A stretch of DNA of 64,000 bases from Cacajao melanocephalus (taxonomy: Eukaryota; Chordata; Mammalia; Primates; Pitheciidae): the NCBI GenBank assembly GCA_963573385.1, contig CAUYLG010044510.1, positions 1 through 64,000 of the forward strand. The letters are read 5' to 3'. Of the stretch, positions 55,326 through 64,000 are shown piece by piece. Positions within the stretch are counted from its first letter, which is position 1. Each line of letters begins with the position of its first letter. The notes beneath the pieces are model-generated. The model did no database searches. It was not told where the DNA came from and saw only the letters and a program-made list of their open reading frames with translations. The position numbers and the translations under genes are program-made.

Positions 55326-56555
55326 AACAGTTCTGATCTTGCTCAAGATGGCTTTGGCTTGTCAGAGTCTTTCATGATTCCTTATAAACTTTATGATTAT
55401 TTCTTCTACTTCTGTAAAAAATACCACTTGGATTCTTGAACCTATAAAATGGCTTTGGGTAGATAGCATGGACATCTTAACAATATTCATTCTTCCAAGC
55501 CATGCACATGGAATGTCATTCTATATATTTGCCTTTTTAAACCTCCTTCATCAATGTTTTATAATTTTTAATGTACAGATCTTTCTTCTCTTTGATTAAG
55601 TTAATTCCTAAGTACTTTGTTGTTGTTGTTGTTAACATAAATAAAATTGTTCTCTTAATTTCCCTTTTTGGAGAGTTTATTAGTATATAAAAATACCACT
55701 GATTTCTGTGTGTTGATTTTGCATCTTGCAATTTTACTGAATTTATTAGTTCTAATAGTTTTTACAGAGTCTATAGAATTTTCTATGTATATAATCATGT
55801 CATCTGCAAAAAGAGATAGTTTTATTTATTTATTTCTGATTGGATGTCTTTTAGTTAATTTTCTTACCGATTGCTCTAGCTGGGGGTTCAGTACCATGTT
55901 GACTAGCAGGGCCAAGAGTGAGCACACTTGCCTTCTTCCAGATCTTAGAGGAAAAGCTTCAGTTTTTCTGCATGTATTGAGATGATTATGTGGTTTTTAT
56001 TTTATTAATATATATGTTCTATCACATTGACTGATTTGTATATGTTGTTGGTTGTGGCATATCCATCCTTGCATCCCAGTAATAAATCCCATTTGGTCAT
56101 GGTATATGATCCTTTTAATATGCTGTTGAATTTCATTTGCTAGTATTGAGAATGTTTGCATCTAATACCGTAAGGGATATTGGCCTTTACCATTCATTTC
56201 TTGTATTGTCTGTGTGGCCTTTGGAGTTAGAGTGAAGCTGGCCTTATTAGACTAATTTGGTAGTTTTCTCTATTCTATTTCGTGGTACAGCTTAAGAAAG
56301 GCTAGTATTAATTCTTCTTTGAATGTCTGGTAGGCCTCACCCATGGAACCATCTGGCCCTGAGCTTTTCTTTGTTGGAAAGTTTTTGATTACTGATTCAC
56401 CCTCTTTGTTCATTATTGGTTTGTTCAGATTTCTATTTGTTATTGACACAGTTTTGGTAGGTTATACGTTTCTAGAAATTTATCCATTTCCACCTATCCA
56501 TCTAGATTATCCAATTTATTGACATATAATTATTCATAATAGTTTCTTAAATCTC
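55326..56555 (-). mobile_element. Old L1 ORF2 (reverse-transcriptase) fragment, antisense
   Basis: ATCATGTCATCTGCAAAAAGAGATAG, TTGGTCATGGTATATGATCC, GAACCATCTGGCCCTGAGC are reversed ORF2 landmarks. It ends about 120 bp upstream of the exon. A (GTT)4 stretch lies at about 55619-55633. Confidence 0.92.
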
Positions 56556-56623
56556 ACAAAATTGTGATACCTTGTTTCTGCCAACTGGTAAACATGATTT
56601 GGGGCTAGGAAGCCTGGAAATGA

Positions 56624-60749
<4,126 letters not shown>

Positions 60750-61987
60750 GCCCGCTGTGCTTCGAATTCCACCTCTTTCTTCCTCCTCTGGAGATTGATT
60801 ATCTCTAGTCCACACACACCTCACCCCTAGTCTCTCAGATCCTCAATCCTGCCCTGCCTACCTCTTTTCTCATAGCCTGTGAACAAGCTGAAAACTCTTC
60901 TCATCTTAAAACACCTCCACTCTACCCCCACATTTCCCCGAAGCTTTTTTCCTAATCTCTCTCTCTTTCTTTCTCCAAAGTTCTTGAAAGCATAGTCTAT
61001 ATCTGTTGTCTATTGCCTCAACTTCCTCTCAGCCCACTGCAATCTGGCACCTGTCTACCCACCTCCTGCCTCTGCTAAAACTGTTCTCAGAAAGGTCACA
61101 AAGGACCTCTTTACATTTAATCTTACTCTATGACTCCCAAATTTACATCTCCAACTGAGATCTCTTCTGAGCCCCAGATTGATGTACTAGCACTCTTCTT
61201 GGCATGTCTATTTTGATGTTTCAAAGGCATCTTAAATTTAATTTGTTTAAAACTTTACTCTTGATTTTTCCCTTTCAAATGAATTTCTTTCTCAGCCACT
61301 TTAATCTCGCTATCCGACCATAATCCTGGGATTAATTGTTAACAGCTCCATTTCTGTCAAACTCCGCTGATCCCTTCTATGGCCAAGTACCATCCGTACT
61401 ACCTGCAAAATATTTATCAGGGCCATCCGTTTCTCCCCTACCCTATTCCCACCAGTCTCTTCCAAACTATCATTACTTTTTACCTGGACCATGGTAGCTG
61501 TCTTTCTACAGTCTTCTTTCACTTTTGACTCCCTCTAACCAAATTTCTCCCCAGCAGCCACAGTGATCTTTGCAAGATGTAAATTGGATCATATTATTTC
61601 TCTGTTTTAAAATATTCAAAGACTTACCATTACACTGGTAAAACTGTCCACTCTTCTTAATCTTCAAGCTCTTGTGTGACTTGATCTTCCTCATTATCTT
61701 GAATCCCATCTGTCACTATTTTCCCCTTGCTTTCTGTGTACACAACTCCAGCACTACAGAGTTCTTTGTTTCTTGCAGGCAAAATTTTCTCTTATCTCAT
61801 CTTAACCATCTTGTTTCTCTTGGCTAAAATGCTTTTTCCCACCATAGTTTTTTTTTTGGCTTCCTCTTCTCATCCTTCAGTCCTCACCTCACATGCCACC
61901 TTCAATAAGAGGCTTTCCTGAGATTCCTCCAATCTAAGCTAGGAACCAGCAGTTGTTCTCTTTTAAAATTCTTTTTTAGTTTCCCAT

Positions 61988-63018
61988 TGCTATTGTCTGA
62001 AAGTTTGTGTCTCTCTGAAATTTGTATGTTGAAACCTAATCCCCAATATAATGATATTAGGAAGTGGAGCCTTTGGAGGTGATTAAATCACGAGGGCAGA
62101 GTCCCCATGAATGAGATAACAGCAGTCCCCTCTTATTTACCGTTTTGCTTTTTGTCTGAAAATGTTAAATGGAAAATTTCAGAAGTAAACATTCATCAGT
62201 TTTAAATTGCACCATTGATTGTAGCATGATGAAACCTCCCACCATCATGCTCTGTCCTGGCTGGGACGTAAATCATCCCTTTATCCAGTGTATCCAATGC
62301 ATATGCTGTCTATACCACCTACCCATTAATCGTTAACGCCATCTGCTCCCGGCATCCCACCCCTGACATCATCATGGCTTGATGATCCAGGATCACTCAA
62401 AGCAGCTGACGCTCCCCTTGATATATCTTTAGAAGACCAGCAGTAACCAAAAGCTATGCCTACATCATTCACCTCACTTTATCTCCTCATGCAGGCATTG
62501 TATCATCTCACATCACAAGAAAAAGGGTGAGGACAGTACAATAAGATATTTTGAGTGAGAGAGATCACATTCATGTAACTTTTATTACATTATATTCTTA
62601 TAACTGTTCCATTTCATTATTAATTATTGTTAATCTCATATGATGCCTCATTTACAAATTAAACTTCATCATAGGTATGTACATATATAAAAAACATAGT
62701 GTATGTAGAGTTTGATACTATTCTCAATTTCATGTATCCACTGAAGGTCTTGAAATGTATCCCCTGAAGATAAGGAAAAACTATTATAGTTCTCTTATAA
62801 AAGAAGCCCTGAGATCTACCTTGCCCCTTCCACTATGAGGACACAGCTAGAAGACACCATCTATGAACCAGAAAATAGGCCCTCACCAGACCATAAAATC
62901 TGCCAGTACCTTGATCTTAGACTTCCCAGCCTATAGAAAGATGAGAAATAAATGGCTGTTTTTCATAAACTACCCAGTTTATGGCATTTTGTCATAGCAA
63001 TCCAAATGAACTGAGACA
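61988..63018 (+). mobile_element. MLT1A-type MaLR solo LTR inside L2
   Basis: Starts TGCTATTGTCTGAAAGTTTG and ends TCCAAATGAACTGAGACA. It is flanked by a perfect 5-bp duplication CCCAT (61983-61987, 63019-63023), the size expected for ERVL-MaLR. It is split by the Tigger element at 62119-62786. Confidence 0.95.
62119..62786. mobile_element. Tigger-type DNA transposon inside the MLT1 LTR
   Basis: The left end region CAGTCCCCTCTTATTTACCG and right end GATAAGGAAAAACTATTA are decayed inverted repeats. TA is duplicated at 62117-62118 and 62787-62788. The interior shares long stretches with the Tigger at 31090-31609 (AATGGAAAATTTCAGAAGTAAAC; TCATAGGTATGTACATATATA). Confidence 0.88.
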
Positions 63019-63165
63019 CCCATATCATAGCAGTATTTGTTTCCATGCTTGTTGTTCCTTTCCCCTGTAGATTATGAACTTCCTGTGAGGAAAGGGGTCA
63101 TTGTTTTGTTCACCATTCAATCACTAAACCTAGTCTAGTACCTGAAAATAAATATTTGTGAAGTG

Positions 63166-63382
63166 AATGTATGCAAAATTTCTTGGCTTCAAACTTTTCA
63201 AGTCATTTGACTTTTAGAAGGTAGGTCTAGTTTTAATTTTTTCAGACAGGAGTTAAGGTGGATTTTTTTTACTTCCAATAAACTATCATTTCATTTACAT
63301 ATTCATTTATACACTTAATACAGTCTTTCATTTGCATAATTTTGTATTTATGTTTTAAGACCATCTCAGCTTAGAATAAAGG
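63166..63382. other. Unique intron sequence
   Basis: Nothing recognised. Confidence 0.4.
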
Positions 63383-63525
63383 CCTGTAGTCCCAGCTATC
63401 TGGGAGGCTGAGCTGGGAGGATCAACTGAGCCCAGGAGTTTGAGTCTAACCTGTGCAACATAGTGAAACCTTATCTCTTAAAAGAAAAAAAAAGAGTAGG
63501 GCCTCTTAAAAGAAAAAAAAAAAAG
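63383..63525 (+). mobile_element. Alu monomer-like fragment
   Basis: AAGGCCTGTAGTCCCAGCTATCTGGGAGGCTGAG ... CATAGTGAAACCTTATCTC is a single Alu arm (free monomer or truncated). The tail CTCTTAAAAGAAAAAAAA is duplicated after AGAGTAGGGC. Confidence 0.85.
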
Positions 63526-64000
63526 ACTATTTCAAGAATTATAAAAGTGTCAAACAAAAGCCAGATAAGGAAAGATCTAACATTTAAATTACTTTCTGAA
63601 TTTTGAAGGGTGTAGTGAAATTATGACTTTTTTGTTTTATCATAAGGCATTAACTATATATATTCTTCCTACTTATACTATGAGGAAGTTTTCAAAGGTA
63701 ACACTTAGTGACACCTGGTTACTTTCATACTGGTTGCTTGTTTTTAAACATGGTTTGGTAACTTTTAACATAGGCCTTGTCTTATGTATTTAATTTAATG
63801 AACTATCCACTCAGTCTATCTGTTTAAGTCTCAGAAGATTGTCATTGTCTTAATTTAAATATCTTGATAGTAACATGTACACATAATGTAAATCAATAGT
63901 CATGTTTAATAATTTCCAAAACAAAACTATTTTCTGGTCTACAAAAATAGCATGCGATAACATCTGTCCACCTAGTGTTATAAAATGGCCTAGCTTAGAT
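63526..64000. other. Unique intron sequence
   Basis: AT-rich. No repeat or exon recognised before the window end. Confidence 0.4.

Larger units (their letters stand above)
60750..63165 (+). mobile_element. L2 LINE (C-terminal coding part and 3' UTR), split by an LTR
   Basis: 60750-61987 follows the L2 reverse-transcriptase C-terminal region: TTACCTGGACCATGGTAGCTGTC, CAGCAGCCACAGTGATCTTTGCAAG, GATCATATTATTTCTCTG, AATAAGAGGCTTTCCTGA. After the MLT1 insertion it resumes at 63024 with the typical L2 3' end (CCCTGTAGATTATGAACTTCCTGTGAGG, TTTTGTTCACCATT, CTAGTACCTGAAAATAAATATTTGTGAAGTGAATG). Coding capacity is destroyed. Confidence 0.72.

Noticed and set aside
55093..56555. L1 twin-priming inversion
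   Set aside because: The two pieces point toward each other with the 3' ends inward, opposite to the arrangement twin priming produces.

Overview
The window is eukaryotic, primate and almost certainly human genomic DNA. It is AT-rich and packed with Alu elements (old J-type to younger S/Y-type), primate and older L1s, MIR and L2 relics, MaLR LTRs and hAT/Tigger DNA transposons. It has no bacterial-style gene organisation. Most open frames of 60-200 codons lie inside repeats or are uninterrupted by chance.

The only protein-coding sequence I can support is one 83-bp internal exon at 56674-56756 on the + strand, with a clean acceptor and donor. It encodes the complete Cys-loop of a GABA-A receptor beta subunit: two cysteines separated by 13 residues, with an N-glycosylation sequon at the second cysteine. 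Codon choices recalled from the three paralogues fit GABRB1 (4p12) best. Bases 1-56673 are then the 3' part of one very large intron (intron 4 in the usual numbering) and 56757-64000 the 5' part of the next. No other exon of the gene was found.

Layout. 1-6 kb: unique intron, a hAT-type relic, a hairpin cluster, an MLT1 LTR split by an Alu, two more Alus and an antisense L1 3' end. 6-18 kb: mostly unique DNA with scattered Alu, MIR, MLT1 and THE1/MST LTR copies and a (GT)n tract. 18.9-19.7 kb: an unusual Alu cluster with a long A-run, a corrupted partial duplicate and an internal tandem duplication. 20-24 kb: unique DNA with old DNA-transposon and MIR/L2 relics. 24.4-26.2 kb: an antisense L1 split by a GC-rich solo LTR of class I endogenous-retrovirus type. 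26-35 kb: Alu-rich, with two MER5-type relics and a Tigger element. 35-44 kb: a long L1 block (antisense, then sense) with a 160-bp alternating purine/pyrimidine tract and a perfect 32-bp palindrome. 46.9-52.6 kb: an ancient antisense L1 split by a Tigger element, two Alus and a sense L1. 52.6-56.6 kb: a 5'-intact but 3'-truncated L1 and two opposed L1 fragments just upstream of the exon. 56.8-64 kb: unique intron, an Alu with a 210-bp purine-rich tail, and an L2 split by an MLT1 LTR that is itself split by a Tigger element.

Nothing here looks like a new multi-gene system. The items most worth checking are structural: the corrupted Alu duplicate after a long A-run (possible assembly artefact), the 32-bp and 24-bp perfect palindromes, the 42-bp direct repeat around a truncated Alu, the 3'-truncated L1, and the solo LTR. 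Repeat family names come from memory of consensus sequences, without a database search, and boundaries are good to about 5-20 bp unless a target-site duplication is cited.
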